Under the pieces are notes generated by a model that saw only the letters and a program-made list of their open reading frames with translations, did not search any database and had not been told where the DNA came from. A program made the position numbers and the translations under genes. DNA of 64,000 nt from Pogonophryne albipinna (taxonomy: Eukaryota; Chordata; Actinopteri; Perciformes; Artedidraconidae). Shown in pieces: positions 44,053-61,993 of the stretch (the first letter of the stretch is position 1; each line of letters begins with the position of its first letter). Location of the stretch: the NCBI GenBank assembly GCA_028583405.1, contig CM053256.1, positions 4,659,995 to 4,723,994 of the forward strand, written 5' to 3'.

Positions 44053-45236
44053 TCACCAAACTGAGTATGAAATGAGAAGTGTGAGTATTGTGCCAGTCCA
44101 GTAGCGGGTCGCAGGTGCCTCGGCTCTGTTGCACAGATGTGTGTTGCAGCATTCATTGGTGAAGGTGAAGTTGAGTCCCATGGTGTGTTTCTCTCCCTTG
44201 GCTCCACACAGGGAGGGCAGGACACAGCTCTTCTCATACAACACCACAAGGAAGTCTCCTGAAAATCATGAGTTCAAAATAAACTACACAGACACACATC
44301 CCTCTGTGCTGCCTTTCTCAGTTCTTGTTCTGAGTTTTGAATAATTTAAATAATGTTTAGTGACTTGAGGCGACTCCTCACCTTTCTCACCCACCGCTCT
44401 GCTGGATAGGCAGACCTGTTTCGGGCGGACACTTGAGAGGAAATCTGATGCAGTCCAGAGGTGAGATGGCGGGAAACACACAGGTGTAACAGAAGAGGGG
44501 AACTGAAAGGACAGACATGTTTAAAACCACAACATGTCTATATAGAGCTTAGTTTTGCATGGGGCTGCAGGTACACCATTATGAGCAACACATGCTGACA
44601 TTGACAAACTGCATGACCCATAGCTATGAATTGAAATCCTCAAGTGTCAACATTTTGCAATTGATGAGACCAAAAGTATTATTATATCATAAGAAATAGT
44701 GGTTATTACTTTTGCAATGGTCATTTCTAAAGTAAATCAAATAATAAATAAGATGAAATTAACAATAAAGATGTATATTAGCTTAACAATTTGTTGACGA
44801 ACTGACCCTGTTTTGATAATTAATAAAGTGTTGTCCTTTATAAGCCAACATGCCAAACAATTGCTTGTTCAGCTTCTCAATCGTTAGGATTTGCCAGTTT
44901 TCCTTGTCATAATGTTACAGTAAGTTGAATATCTTTGACTTTTTTTACTGTTAGTCAGGTAAAAACAACGAATTTGAAGATATCACCTATGAAACTGTGA
45001 TGCACTTTTATATAATATGTTAGACCATAGACAATAAGTTGATTCAAACAATATTTAACAGATTAATCACTGCATGAAAAAAATCGTTATTTGCAGCTAT
45101 TGCATGCAGGTAATTCGGTTGCAAAAATCACACCTATTTTGCATTCATGCACACATACAAACACACACTATGTTGTTCACTTACCCACTGCTGGAAGAGA
45201 GTAAAGGAGAAGCAGAGAGCAAACCAGCTTCGACAT
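44053..45236 (-). CDS. Ly6/uPAR-family GPI-anchored protein, three exons, frameshift in exon 2
   Basis: Exons (minus): 45236-45185 (signal peptide MSKLVCSLLLLYSLPAV), 44502-44382, 44258-44053. The LU domain cysteines are seen in FCYTCVFPA, LDCIRF, LKCPP and QVCLSS, then SCVLPSLCG and the hallmark NECCNTHLCN. A C-terminal hydrophobic stretch (WTGTILTLLISYSVW) fits a GPI-anchor signal. Within exon 2 the LU frame is broken. After LKCPPE a three-T run on the plus strand (44419-44421) is one base too long, and the following QVCLSSRAVGEKG is read in another frame that then joins exon 3 in phase. Without the extra base the protein would be about 125 aa. The function of this paralogue is unknown. The three-exon layout is usual for Ly6 genes. 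Confidence 0.8.
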
Positions 45237-46996
45237 CACTGACTGTTTCTATCTCACAGAGAGAAAATGTGCTGGCAGCTTGATGCTTCAGCTCTTATCG
45301 TTGTCTCTTTCTTTTTCTTTTCTACAACAAACCAGCAGTCTGCCCCCTGAACACGAGAAACCTGTTGCAGTCTACGTCTTTACGACTTATAGTCAATTTC
45401 TAATCAGCTTTATACGTGCTTCCTCAGCTTCCTCCACCAGTCCAGATCGGGGTAAATGTTTTCCTGCTTCTCCTGATATTCAGTTTGTTAACTCCAAGAA
45501 CTCCACACCCCAATACATATGATTTAATTAGGCTGTTAGCTTCCCGGTGACAGCCATGCTTTCACAGTGCTGCAGAGAATAGCCCCATTCAGATTTAACA
45601 GAATCAATAGGGCTTTGTGTGGAAACTCAGTCTTGTTTAGGTTTAAAACTGTACAACATCTCCACTCATGTCTTGTTTTTGTACAGGATGACGAGACATG
45701 TGCACTAAGGTAAAACATGGCAGGTTTATTAAATCATGTCTTATTTCTTAATGAAAGACGTTGAGTTTGGTGGGCAGGCTGTCAAGTGACCTGCAGTCCC
45801 ATGACTACATCTGAGCAGCAGACATCAACAGCTGTTCAACTTTATAGAAAATATTTTAATTCAGTCCATAAAGCTGTTTTTGTTCACAAAACACAGTTTG
45901 TCAGTTTCTATCTTTAAATAAACTATAATAGTTTAGCATAATAATTAAGAGTGAGAACATTTAGCCACATAATCAAGTTAGATAAGATAATCATATTAGA
46001 TACTCAAATATCTCCGGTTTGGATACTTGCAGCTGTGTATAACGCCATTGTTCCCATCATGGTTTTTTTATTGCAGTAAAGATAATAGAATTAGATAAAA
46101 TTGTTACCACACATAAAATGGTTGCATTCTTTTAACACTGAAGTAACAACTGGCTGGAGTCTGCTACATCAGGAACATTAAAATCATGTCGGTCACATCA
46201 AGGCCCACTGGGTTGAACATCAATGTGTTTTTTTTACTAGAAATCTTCTACCACCATCCAACTAAGCTATTACATTGATAACAAAAGTGAATTAACGTTC
46301 AGCATGAATGCAGCTGCCCTCACAAGCTACATACTGTTGTATTTAGTATGCATGGTATCGAGACACACAGTTTGTTTATATGATTTGCGCATTGACCGTT
46401 TGGTCTCATATCAGCTGTGCAAAGGATTTTGGGTCATCAAAGGATGCTGGCTAGCTTACTGCAGAATGCATACTAAATAGTTTGGTAGTATTTGTCTTTA
46501 ACCTCCACTCGATTTGTACTGCGCATCTCAACAGAGATGAAATGGTAGCAAGATGGTCCACACCTTCATTACCTCCAACATCAACAATTGGGCAAGTGAG
46601 TTTCGGATTTACCGGCCTGATTTGGCATCTTACTTGTCCTGGGCAAAAGGCAATCCTTGTTTCTCTAAGCCCTGCATTATTGTGAGAAGGGATTTGATAA
46701 TACTTTACTGCATTTGGCTTGGCTTTCTTCAGTTGCATATGGTATCATTGTCAAAAAAATAGTCTCACACATTGTTTTGTTTCTTGTAACCCTTTTTTAC
46801 ATTTTAATCAAATTTCAGTTGTTTAACATTGTTGCGCCAAGAAAATTAAACAAAATTATACAAGACTATGTGACAGCGTTCATACACTTCCATCCCATGC
46901 GTGTCCCAACGTGTTGCTCATGCTATAACATTTTTCACAATGGTTGCTCTCTATTTCTAACACACTACAAGCATCACCTCTCTGTCTGCTGCAGCC
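45237..46996. other. Intergenic between the Ly6 and tektin-like genes
   Basis: AT-rich with no recognised gene or complete element. Open frames here lack domains and splice context. Confidence 0.4.
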
Positions 46997-51866
<4,870 letters not shown>

Positions 51867-53565
51867 CTTCTCTGCTTTAAAACAAAGGGTTTACCACCAG
51901 CTGTAACTTTCCTGAAAAAGATAAACCTGTCCACAGTGAAGTATTCAGGGGGGAAACTTTGTGTGAAGTGTTGAAGAATGAGTTCCATAGCAACAGTTCC
52001 TCAAGTAACTATAGAAACGCAAAGCCATTAAGTGATTGGACCGTGAGGAGAAGACAGGGGGCCGTGTCATTCAACACCGGCTTTAACAGTCCCCGCTGAC
52101 AATGTAACCACTCGGAGATAAAGCACATCGACAGGTTGGATCAACATGAAACTGAATCATCAGCACTAAAGATCAACAGCAGTTTCTGGTTTGGAGGGAA
52201 AGTCAAAGAGATGCAAACTTCGAAGTAGTAGGAAGTTAACTACGACTCCCAGGCTGCACTTCGGCACGAAACAGTAGGTCAAAGCTAAACGACTAATAAT
52301 CTCCATTTAAATCAATTTACCATTTAATTCAGCAACTATCAATAGTTATGGACGACTTAAGATGCCAATATTATATTTATAAATAGATGAAAAAAAGAAA
52401 GACATTTAGAAATACACCCATTATCAAATGAATCTGCAGATTAATTTAAAAAAAGCCAAACATAAATATGAACAGCAATACAAAAAGGATACATTGTGGT
52501 AGTAGCCTATATTTAACCTATCCGCAATACCAAAATAACTGACAAACATGATTTATTGTAAACGCTGTTGAAATAATAAAAAATGACATGCCTCAATTAA
52601 ACTGAGCCTTATCCTAGACCTAGAGTCTTGTTTTTCTAGGGCAACTAACACACAACAGAACATGAAGAAAATGTGAATACATGGGAATACAGAATGTGGA
52701 ACAACACTTCAGAAACCAGCAGCATCACCAAGCATGCATGAATAACAGCGTCTGTAGACAAAGGTTATTTGGATCAGAGCTTTTAATTCTCTTGAGCTAA
52801 AAGAAAGAAGATCATTCCAGTAATAAGTCCTAGACCAACAATATATAAACATAGGTAAACATTGAAGAAAATTGAGAAATGTTCAAAAAGAAAAAACGGC
52901 TTTAAAAGCTACAATTAAAGCAATTCAAAAATATTATTTTGGTCCCAAGTATTCCCCTCTTAGTTCTAACCTTGCACTGTAAACAAAAAAAGTAGAGTTA
53001 TGTACCATAATGGTGACAACACAAACACAATAAAGACTGCATAGAAAGGCTAATTCAGATTTAAAGCAATATTTTACCCGCTCCTTTCCAAAAGGATAAC
53101 ATGAAAGTTCATCACATGACTCTTACATCTCAGTTACAATCAAACTGTTCAGAAATGTTTGCAACAGCAATCCCACAGCATGCAATTCTAATCCCTTCCT
53201 GACCATTAGACCCATATTACATTCAAAACTTAACCAAACACAGTAATCAGGTGTTTTTATAAATCAAGTATTAAATATCCAGCTATGAAAAGCTTGACAT
53301 GTCTCCTTACTGAAAACAACAGACTCTCTAAAGTCTGAAATGACTGATTCACTCCAGAGAGTCAGGCAGGTAGTGATAGAGGAAAGTTACCAAAACAAGG
53401 CAGGTTGGCGAACCTCAAAAACGTAAAGAGCTTAATATAAATACATTTGATGTACACCACGATAAATATGCTGAAGAGGCAGAAAGGTGGTGCAGAAAGT
53501 GCAAAAGTAATCTTTCGTTTTTGTGCAATTAGTTTGCATCTCGTCGGTACAGTAGTCGTTGCCTA
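51867..53565. other. Between the tektin-like and coiled-coil genes
   Basis: Holds the upstream region of the tektin-like gene and the 3' UTR of the coiled-coil gene to its right (both on minus). No separate gene was seen. Confidence 0.4.
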
Positions 53566-56500
53566 TCACAGTGTGTGTTTGATGCCGGTCAGAGGTTTGT
53601 TCTGCAGGTTCTGCTGCAGCTCTCTGAACAGATGGTCCCGCTCCTCAGCATCCACCAGGATTTGCTACATGGAAGAAAACGTAAAGGTCTCAGTCACAAT
53701 TGTTCATAATAAAGCTCAGATTATCACACATTTCACACAAGACAGGTTTTTTTGCAGGAACTTTTTCTTTTTGAGTTGATTTAATGATAACAGGGTTCAT
53801 ACACTTTTTCACCAATGATTTTCAATGACTTTTCCATGACTTCTCAATGACCTTTACCTCATTTTCCATGACCAAAAATGAAAATGACCACAGAAAATAG
53901 TTTACTTTAACATGGAACAGGAAAATAAGGTCTGCATATGAAACATGTAGTGCCTATCTAAAACAAATCAAATAGTAGGCTTACTAGCTTCTACACGCTG
54001 AAGCAACTGTAGTCAGGGATGCAAACTCATCAGGTATGAAAAAGGTGACAAGGACCCGAGCCCCCGACCCCACGGAATATCAGCTTTAAAATGAGGAATA
54101 ACAGAGGATGTTAGCCGTCAGAACAACTAAAGCAGCAGGTAATAATAACAGAAATGCTAAAGAGTCACATCTAATAGAAATATATAAAAGCATTTATTTT
54201 AATTGTGTAGCAGTCAGTTTATCATTTTGGCAGCACTGTTGAGCATTTTGAAAATGTATTGTCATGCCTCTGTGCAAGGCTTAGTCTTTCTATCTTTATA
54301 GCCACTGGTGTAAACAAGTAACTAAGTTCATAAACTCAAGTACTATACTTGGGTACAATTTTGAGATACTTGTACTTTATTTAAGTATTTCAAAGTTTTG
54401 CTACTTTGTACTTCTACTCCAATACAGTTCAGAGGTACATGGTGTACTTCAACTCCTCTACAGTTCAGAGGTACATGGTGTACTTCAACTCCAATACAGT
54501 TCAGAGGTACATTGTGTACTTCTACTGCACTACAGTTCAGAGGTACATGGTGTACTTCTACTCCACTACAGTTCAGAGGTACATGGTGTACTTCTACTCC
54601 AATACAGTTCAGAGGTACATGATGTACTTCTACTCCTCTACAGTTCAGAGGTACATGGTGTACCTCAACTCCTCTACAGTTCAGAGGTACATGGTGTACT
54701 TCTACTCCAATACAGTTCAGAGGTACATGGTGTACTTCTACTCCTCTACAGTTCAGAGGTACATGGTGTACTTCTACTCCACTACAGTTCAGAGGTACAT
54801 GGTGTACTTCTACTCCTCTACAGTTCAGAGGTACATGGTGTACTTCTACTCCTCTACAGTTCAGAGGTACATGGTGTACTTCTACTGCACTACAGTTCAG
54901 AGGTACATGGTGTACTTCTACTCCACTACATGTAATACCTTTAGTTACTTTACAGATCTGGATGAATGATGTGAAATCTAATCAAGTGTTAAATCAGACT
55001 TTAGTTCCACCTGGAGTAAATTCACAAGCTACCCTGCAGTATACAAAGTCATTCAAACTAGCTGCACCTTTACCAGCTTTGAGAACACTTTGATCAATCA
55101 TTATAAAACACATCATATATATTATTCTGAAATGGACCAATCTGCACAATGACTACTTTTACTGTCACTACTTTCACTATATTTCACCTCTGTTTATAGC
55201 CTATGAAAAAAACTATTAGAAAACGAAGGCTAAAGCTAACGTTAGCAGATAGTGACAATGTATGCTAGCTAGCTAGCTCAACGATTCCTTAAATGATATT
55301 GCGACAGAAAAACGTTTCAGTTCACATCACGCTCTGCCGCTCTGCTCTGAACACCTGAACGGCCCGTTCTAACAGCTGTTCACCAGCGGTGCAGTCTGTG
55401 CCACAGTGACTCCGCACAGTTAACGAACACACCGTAGATAATGTAGCTGACCCTCATCCCGGGAGAGGGGTCTGTGTAGGGGTCTGCCCGGAGCAGCAGA
55501 GTTCAGCCGGCCCGACAGGCAGGAAGACTCGAGCACACAGCTCGCGCTTCATTAAAAAATAACACCATGCGCGTCATGATGGCACATAACAGCTCGCGAC
55601 TGCAGATTATTTCGACGATTAGATAAAATGTAAATTATATTTGACGCAACTTTAGTTACATTTCCATGACTTTTCCAAAACTTTGGGAAAAATATTGTTT
55701 TCCATAACTTTTCCAGGGCCTGGAATTTGCATTTTGAATTTCCATGACTTTTCCAGGTTTTCAATGACCGTACGAACCCTGTGATAAGAAAATGTTTATC
55801 ACAGACTAATACTTGAATTGTTGCACTTTACTCTTTTGTTGACCCACTTTTGTTTTTTTATTCCCTACATTACTATAGCATAACCTTCTCAATAATCAGG
55901 GCTGTACATAACTGGTGCGCAGGTGCGCATGCGCACCCCCCGCCAAAAAAGAGCATTTGCGCACCAACATTGAGAGAGAGCGAGAGAAAAGATAAGAGAG
56001 ATAGAAAAGAGAGAGAGAGATATTTGCGAGTTGCATAAGAACTGATAAGATAGCAGGGTTTCCCACACAGACTTTACTATTAACGGCCACCAAAGTATAA
56101 TTTGCAAGCTTTTTAGGTTTAATTGTTTTAATCCGTCCACAAGCACGACGGCATTTGCGATCGCTCGCTCTACCCCTCGCGTGAAGGGTCTGCTTTATGC
56201 GCTCCGCACAGTAATAACCCTGCTGCGTGCTCACTAGCGCACCTCCCCCCGTTCATAAAGTCAAGAACCCCTCAAAAGGTCCGGTTTATTTCATTTTAAG
56301 GATGCGCACCAAGCAACATCTCCAGGTGCTCTTTTGAGAACCAGGGTAAAAAGGTTATGTGCACCCCTGTCAATAAGCCTGTACAGAGGCTGCCGATGAC
56401 ATTAGTTTTCTACCTTTTTATTGGTATGATTTTGCATATATAAAAAGTCATCCGACCATAACATTTCATATCTAACACCAAAATCCTGCCTGATGTTGGA

Positions 56501-59500
56501 ATTGTTTAATGTTTTTATTGAAGGAATGTTTTTTTTTAACAATTTATATAATTGATGATATTTTCTGAAGAATATGTGTGTGGGACTTATTTGGTGAAGA
56601 TTTGGCTCTGTGGGTCTACAGCAGAGATGAGGTCGTTACTAAAAAAAAGTAATATATTACATATTACTTTAAAAAAAAAGTAATATATTACATATTACTT
56701 TTAAAAAAAAAGTAATATATTACATATTACTTTTAAAAAAAAAGTAATATATTACATATTACTTTTAAAAAAAAAGTAATATATTACATATTACTTTTAA
56801 AAAAAAAGTAATATATTACATATTACTTTTAAAAAAAAAGTAATATATTACATATTACTTTTAAAAAAAAGTAATATATTACACTACTTCGTTACTCTCT
56901 ACATATGTAACTCGTTACTTTACTCGCAGGGCCGGCCCATCCCCTCCCTGCAGGCAGATCACACAGACTGCTAAAGTTTCAAATGTTCTCTTTAGTTCAG
57001 TTTCCATTGTCGCATAAGACTGATCCAGATCCTGAATGCTTTCCTATCTGACCATGGCTGTCCTCTGTCTCCTGCTATCTGTATATTTTGCGCAGTCTAT
57101 CTCTGCTCACGCTGTTGCGTCGGCGTGTTCTCCTGCGTGTTGGCCATGTGTTGCACTGGAACCAGACACCGCAAAGACTTCAGCCGAGCACGTACGAACT
57201 GCGCATGCGTGAGTGTCAATAACTCTCCTTACCAGCAGGCGGCGGTAGTGTGTATTCGTCATTCAAAAACAGGCAACAAACGGAAAACAGAAGAAGAACA
57301 GACTACGTGATATAAACAAACAACAAATAGCTGTACGTTAGCTTCACCTTAGCATGTGTTCTTTGCAGGTGTTTGTTGAGGATTGATTATGACTGATTTT
57401 AGTAACGAAGTAACGCGTGTCGGGGCAATGTTAGTAACTGTAGTGTGATTACTGAATTATAAAAGTAGCGCGTTACACTACTCCGTTACCGACAAAAGTA
57501 ATATTATTACAGTAACGCGTTACACCCAACTCTGGTCTACAGTATATAAAAAAACTGGTTGTAGACTAACATGGAAGATCAATCAGCATCATACTCCTGC
57601 ACCGCACCTCTATGAGTTTGTCTCTCTTCTCCAGACTGTCCCTCAGCTTCCTCTCCTCTCTCTCTCGGTCCTCTCTGCTGTTCTGCCACACTCTGTCCGC
57701 CTCCTTCTTCTCCTTCTCTTTCTCCCTCAGCGCCTGCCGGGTGTCTTTGAGTTGCTCTGACAGAGAGGACACCGTCTGACTGTGGCTCTGCTGCTGGTTC
57801 TGGTGAAAATAAAAATTAATAGTTAGAAACCCTGAGATTTGATGTTTGCCGTGTTGTGTGTCGTCAAACAATGTCCACCCAACTTCCAAGAGCTCAATAT
57901 GACTATTGTAGAGATTTCTATTTGACCAAAAACATTTTTTAAAGAATAAACACCAAATGTTTTCTTTTGAGAAGCTGGTGTCTGATAATATTAGGAATAA
58001 TGTCCCACTTTTTGCTTGAGAAATGACTGAAACAATGAATGAATTACCCAAAATGTAAACATATAATTCAATCATTTATTGAATGACCAAATATGTTTTT
58101 ATCATACCTTGCAATCATGGCCTTGAGTTAAAAACAAAAACAAATGAAATCCTATTTTGTGTAAATTCAAGTGTGAAAAAATGTGTAACAAGATTTTTTT
58201 CTCTTTTTGGAAAAAGGTCAATATGTAGGCCGCTTTTTTGTTTCCCCCCATTTATCATTGCTATATACAGGGGTGCACATAACTGGTACGCATGCGCGGC
58301 AAAAATCTGAATTGCTTAACGTCACTTGTGTCACTACACGCCTTTGCGTACTTCAAAACATCTAAACAAAACACAGATTTCGTCAACACGTGTTTCTTGT
58401 CAACAGTCAATGGAGTAAACTACGAGACATGTAAAAAAAAAAAAAAAGACATTAAGCAGCTACGTTACCGTTTCGCTCCCTGCAAAAACTCTGGTCGCCG
58501 TGTGCACAGACAGGGTTAACGTCGGTATGAACAACAGAATTGTGCCAAAACTCCGCCAACTGGCTACAGTGGGAGACTCCCCAGTGCACACCCTGTGCCC
58601 CGCGCACACACTGGAGAACTGCGCAAAATCAGCTGATCACAACGTTCACGCTCTGTGGTCAAGCTGCTGCAGTTTTATTTACAACAGAGTGCAGTGAAAC
58701 ACACAGCTGCCAACTTACTCAGGGTGTTATGGAAGAGTTTGAAATCAGACAGAGGTGGAAGAAGTACTCAGATCTTGTACTTGAGTAAAAGTAGAAGTAC
58801 CAGAGTGTTACTCTGTTACAATAAAAGTCCTGCATTCAAAATGTTACTCAAGTAAAAGTAGAAAAGTATTATCATCAAAATATAGTTAAAGTACCAAAAG
58901 TAAAAGTAGTCGTTGTGCAGATTGGTCCATTTCAGAATAATATAATTGATATGTTTTGTAATGATTGATCATTAAAGTGTTCTCAAAGCTGGTAAAGGTG
59001 CAGCTAGTTTTACAAATGAGATCAAAGTCAAGTAAAGTACAAATATCTCAAAATTGTACTTAAAGGGGGGGTAGGTAAGTTTCAGAAACCGGCTCGAGTG
59101 CACTAAAATTTGAAAGTACACAGCCGAAAAGAATCCGCCCCTTCCTTCAGACTTCCTTACAGAGCACCTCCTCCAACACACATGAACGCGCACATGACTT
59201 AGGTTGGCTATATAGTTCAGGGGAATTGTAAACCATACAAAACCTGTCCAAGAGAAAAAGAGCGACCACGGCGTCAGATTTCAACTCGGTGTGTATGGGG
59301 GTTATTCCCTATCTTTATTCAAGAGCGTGGTATTTACATTTGAGAGCATACTTTATTGATTTCCTTCACTCAAACCCTGTCATCGCACCAAAGACAAACC
59401 AAAGAGTAACCGCCCTTACGGGACGCTGTAATAAGTAAAACGAACGCACCCGCAAGGACACCTGGCCTCCTATTGGTTGAGGGATTTTGACAGGATTGTT

Positions 59501-61899
59501 GCACAAAAGTTTCGAGCGCGCAGAGAATAAATCTGAGAGCAGAAAAAATCTGTAAACAGCAATATATCTAAGTGCAAGCGTACAGTTTGAGCAGAAGCAG
59601 AGCAAATCTAAGTGCAAGCAGGCACTATTTGAGTGCGAGGACAGGGTTTGAGGGAAATAAATACATAAAGTTTCTTATCAAGCTCCACATTTGTGGAATC
59701 AGCTTCCAGTTTGTGTTCGGGCGGCAGACACCCTATCTGTTTTTAAGAGTGCGCTTAAGACCTTCCTTTTTGATAAAGCTTATAGTTAGGGCTGATTAGA
59801 TTCAGCCCCTAGTTTTGCTGATAGGCTTAGTTTGTCGGGGGACATCTTACTTCTTCCTTCTCTCTGTCTATACCTGTGTACTCTCATGTTCCGATTAACC
59901 CAGCTTCCCCAAATTTCTTTCTTTTTGGTGTCTATATACGCTGGGATCCGGAGTCATGGATGATCCTGCGGTCCTGTGTCCTGCATCGCGAGCCCTGGAT
60001 CTTGAGTCGTGGCTGTGGTCATGGATCATAGGTCCTGGATGGATATCCTCGTGGATTCATCTTCCTATTATACACACATGCATTTCCAAACATTTGGACT
60101 ACCTATGTTGCAAATGTATTATCATTTCAATTTACACACGGCATCTATTGCACGTCTGTCCGTCCTGGGAGAGGGATCCCTCCTCTGTTGCTCTCCCTGA
60201 GGTTTCTCCCATTTTTCCCTTTAAAACTGTGGGTTTTCTTCGGAAGTTTTTCCTTGTACGATGTGAGGGTCTAAGGACAGAGGGTGTCGTATTGTCATAC
60301 TGATATTTTGTACAAACTGTGAAGTCCACTGAGACAAATGTAACATTTGTGATATTGGGCTATATAAATAAACATTGATTGATTGATTGATTGATAAAGT
60401 ATGCTCTCAAATTTAAATACCACGCTCTTGAATAAAGATAGGGAATAACCCCCATAGGTGTGTTCCATCAGTAGTCGCCATCGTTGAAAAGCAACTCCGA
60501 TATTGACTCTGGTTTGAATTCTCCTAGTTTCCACTTTGTTTTTGTTCCTAATTTGCTCCGTTACATTATTTCTTTTGCCACCAGTAGACGATGTTGAACC
60601 TAACTCTGCCATGGTGAAAGTGGCCGCCTGTTGCTGGCGAGTCATTGAAGTACTGCTGCAATGCACGCCCAATGACGGCACGCCCAATGAGGGCACGAGA
60701 TACATTTGTGCGTGCACGAGATGGAAGGCTGACAGACAGGACGGCAATCGGCCCGGCTAAACGGATTGGTCGTACTTTTTACAGTATTACGGCTTCCACA
60801 GATGAATTTTTTTTATGGATTTTTTGTCAAAGCACTTAAGATGTTAAGAGCATTCCATGGAATATAACAAAAAGTGTATCTCGAGCCGGTTTCTCAAACT
60901 TACCTACCCCCCCTTTAAGTAGAGTACTTGAAGAAGTGTAGTAACTTTCCACATCTGAAATCAGATATGACTTCAAGTCATGTGATCATTTCTTAGTATT
61001 TGATCCTTCCACTTGGCCTCATGAAATGCAAGGACTTCACAGTTTTGGCCACAAGTTTTGGAGAAAGCAAATCGGAGGCTTAAAAAGAGACAGGGAGGTG
61101 CATCTTCATCATCTTCATCATCTAGCATGCAAGAAGTATAAATAGAGGACAGTGAAGGAGACACTGAGGAGGACCACGCTTCGTGTGGGGTGAGTACCAA
61201 ACGCTTTCTCCTGGTACTCATCTGAGTAACTCACTCAAAAAGTGATGTGCACCCCTGGTTATATAATCCTTTCCTCATGCTAATGTCTCACCTGCACCAT
61301 GTCCTGGTACTCCTGCAGGGCTGTGGTGAGTTGTTCAACCTCCTTGCACAAGGTGGCGCCATTTCCCTCTCTGTCCACTGCCAACCCCTGACCAATCACA
61401 GAGCAGGACAGGGGGAAATGTTGTGAGTAAACGTTTCCTTATTCAATATTACAGAGACAATGCAAGCTCTGCAACTTGGTCTTACTGTGGAAGATGTTAA
61501 ATGCTTTGAAAACTAAAGAAGCCAAGACGCTACCCCCAACAGAAATGACATTGTTGTTTATTACCTGTGTATCTTTGCAACAGCTCTCCAGCTCCTGGAT
61601 GAGAGCGTCCTTCTCCTGCAGGACAGTAGCGAGGGCTCGATCCCTCTGTCTCCATACCTCCCTCTCTTTCTCCACCTCCATCAGCAGTGGCTCCTTCTCC
61701 CCCAGAGCCACTCGCAGGTCCTGCAGTGGGGACAAAATGAAGGTCTTTCTTAATAACACTTAAAGTACACACAAAGTTAACAGCGCAGGGGACAGAGTAA
61801 AAATGTATACAGTACCTACTAGGGCTGGGTACTCTAAAATAACACATTGTGTGTGGTCTTAACATCAATGCAGCCAATTCCATCCCTGGTTTCTGATGG

Positions 61900-61993
<94 letters not shown>

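Larger units (their letters stand above)
53791..55781. mobile_element. hAT-type element (CAGGGTTC termini) carrying a nested MITE
   Basis: Left end CAGGGTTCATACACTTTTTC and right end gaccgtacgaaccctg form inverted repeats. Both arms carry the ttttccatgacttttcca-type sequence common in teleost elements of this sort. Immediate flanks share the 6-mer tgataa (53785-53790 and 55782-55787); a clean 8-bp duplication is not seen. The element at 54303-55192 is nested inside. Confidence 0.75.
58750..60957. mobile_element. Second-level hAT-type MITE (CAGAGGTGGAA family)
   Basis: Begins CAGAGGTGGAAGAAGTACTC and ends TTTCCACATCTG, with a perfect 8-bp duplication aaatcaga (58742-58749 and 60958-60965). 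It is interrupted by the TTAA-flanked element. Confidence 0.93.
58268..61257. mobile_element. Outer hAT element of a four-level nest
   Basis: Termini CAGGGGTGCACATAACTGGT and GTGATGTGCACCCCTG. Flanks gctatata (58260-58267) and gttatata (61258-61265) match at 7 of 8. It lies in the coiled-coil gene intron between exons 61292 and 57799. Confidence 0.88.

Noticed and set aside
54406..54969. Open frame of about 187 codons with YMVYFYS repeats
   Set aside because: It exists only because the minisatellite unit is 36 bp. It has no start context, splice support or domain.
60973..61221. Minus-strand frame of about 82 codons inside the outer hAT element
   Set aside because: It could be a transposase remnant, but no recognisable hAT motif was found, so it is not listed as a gene.
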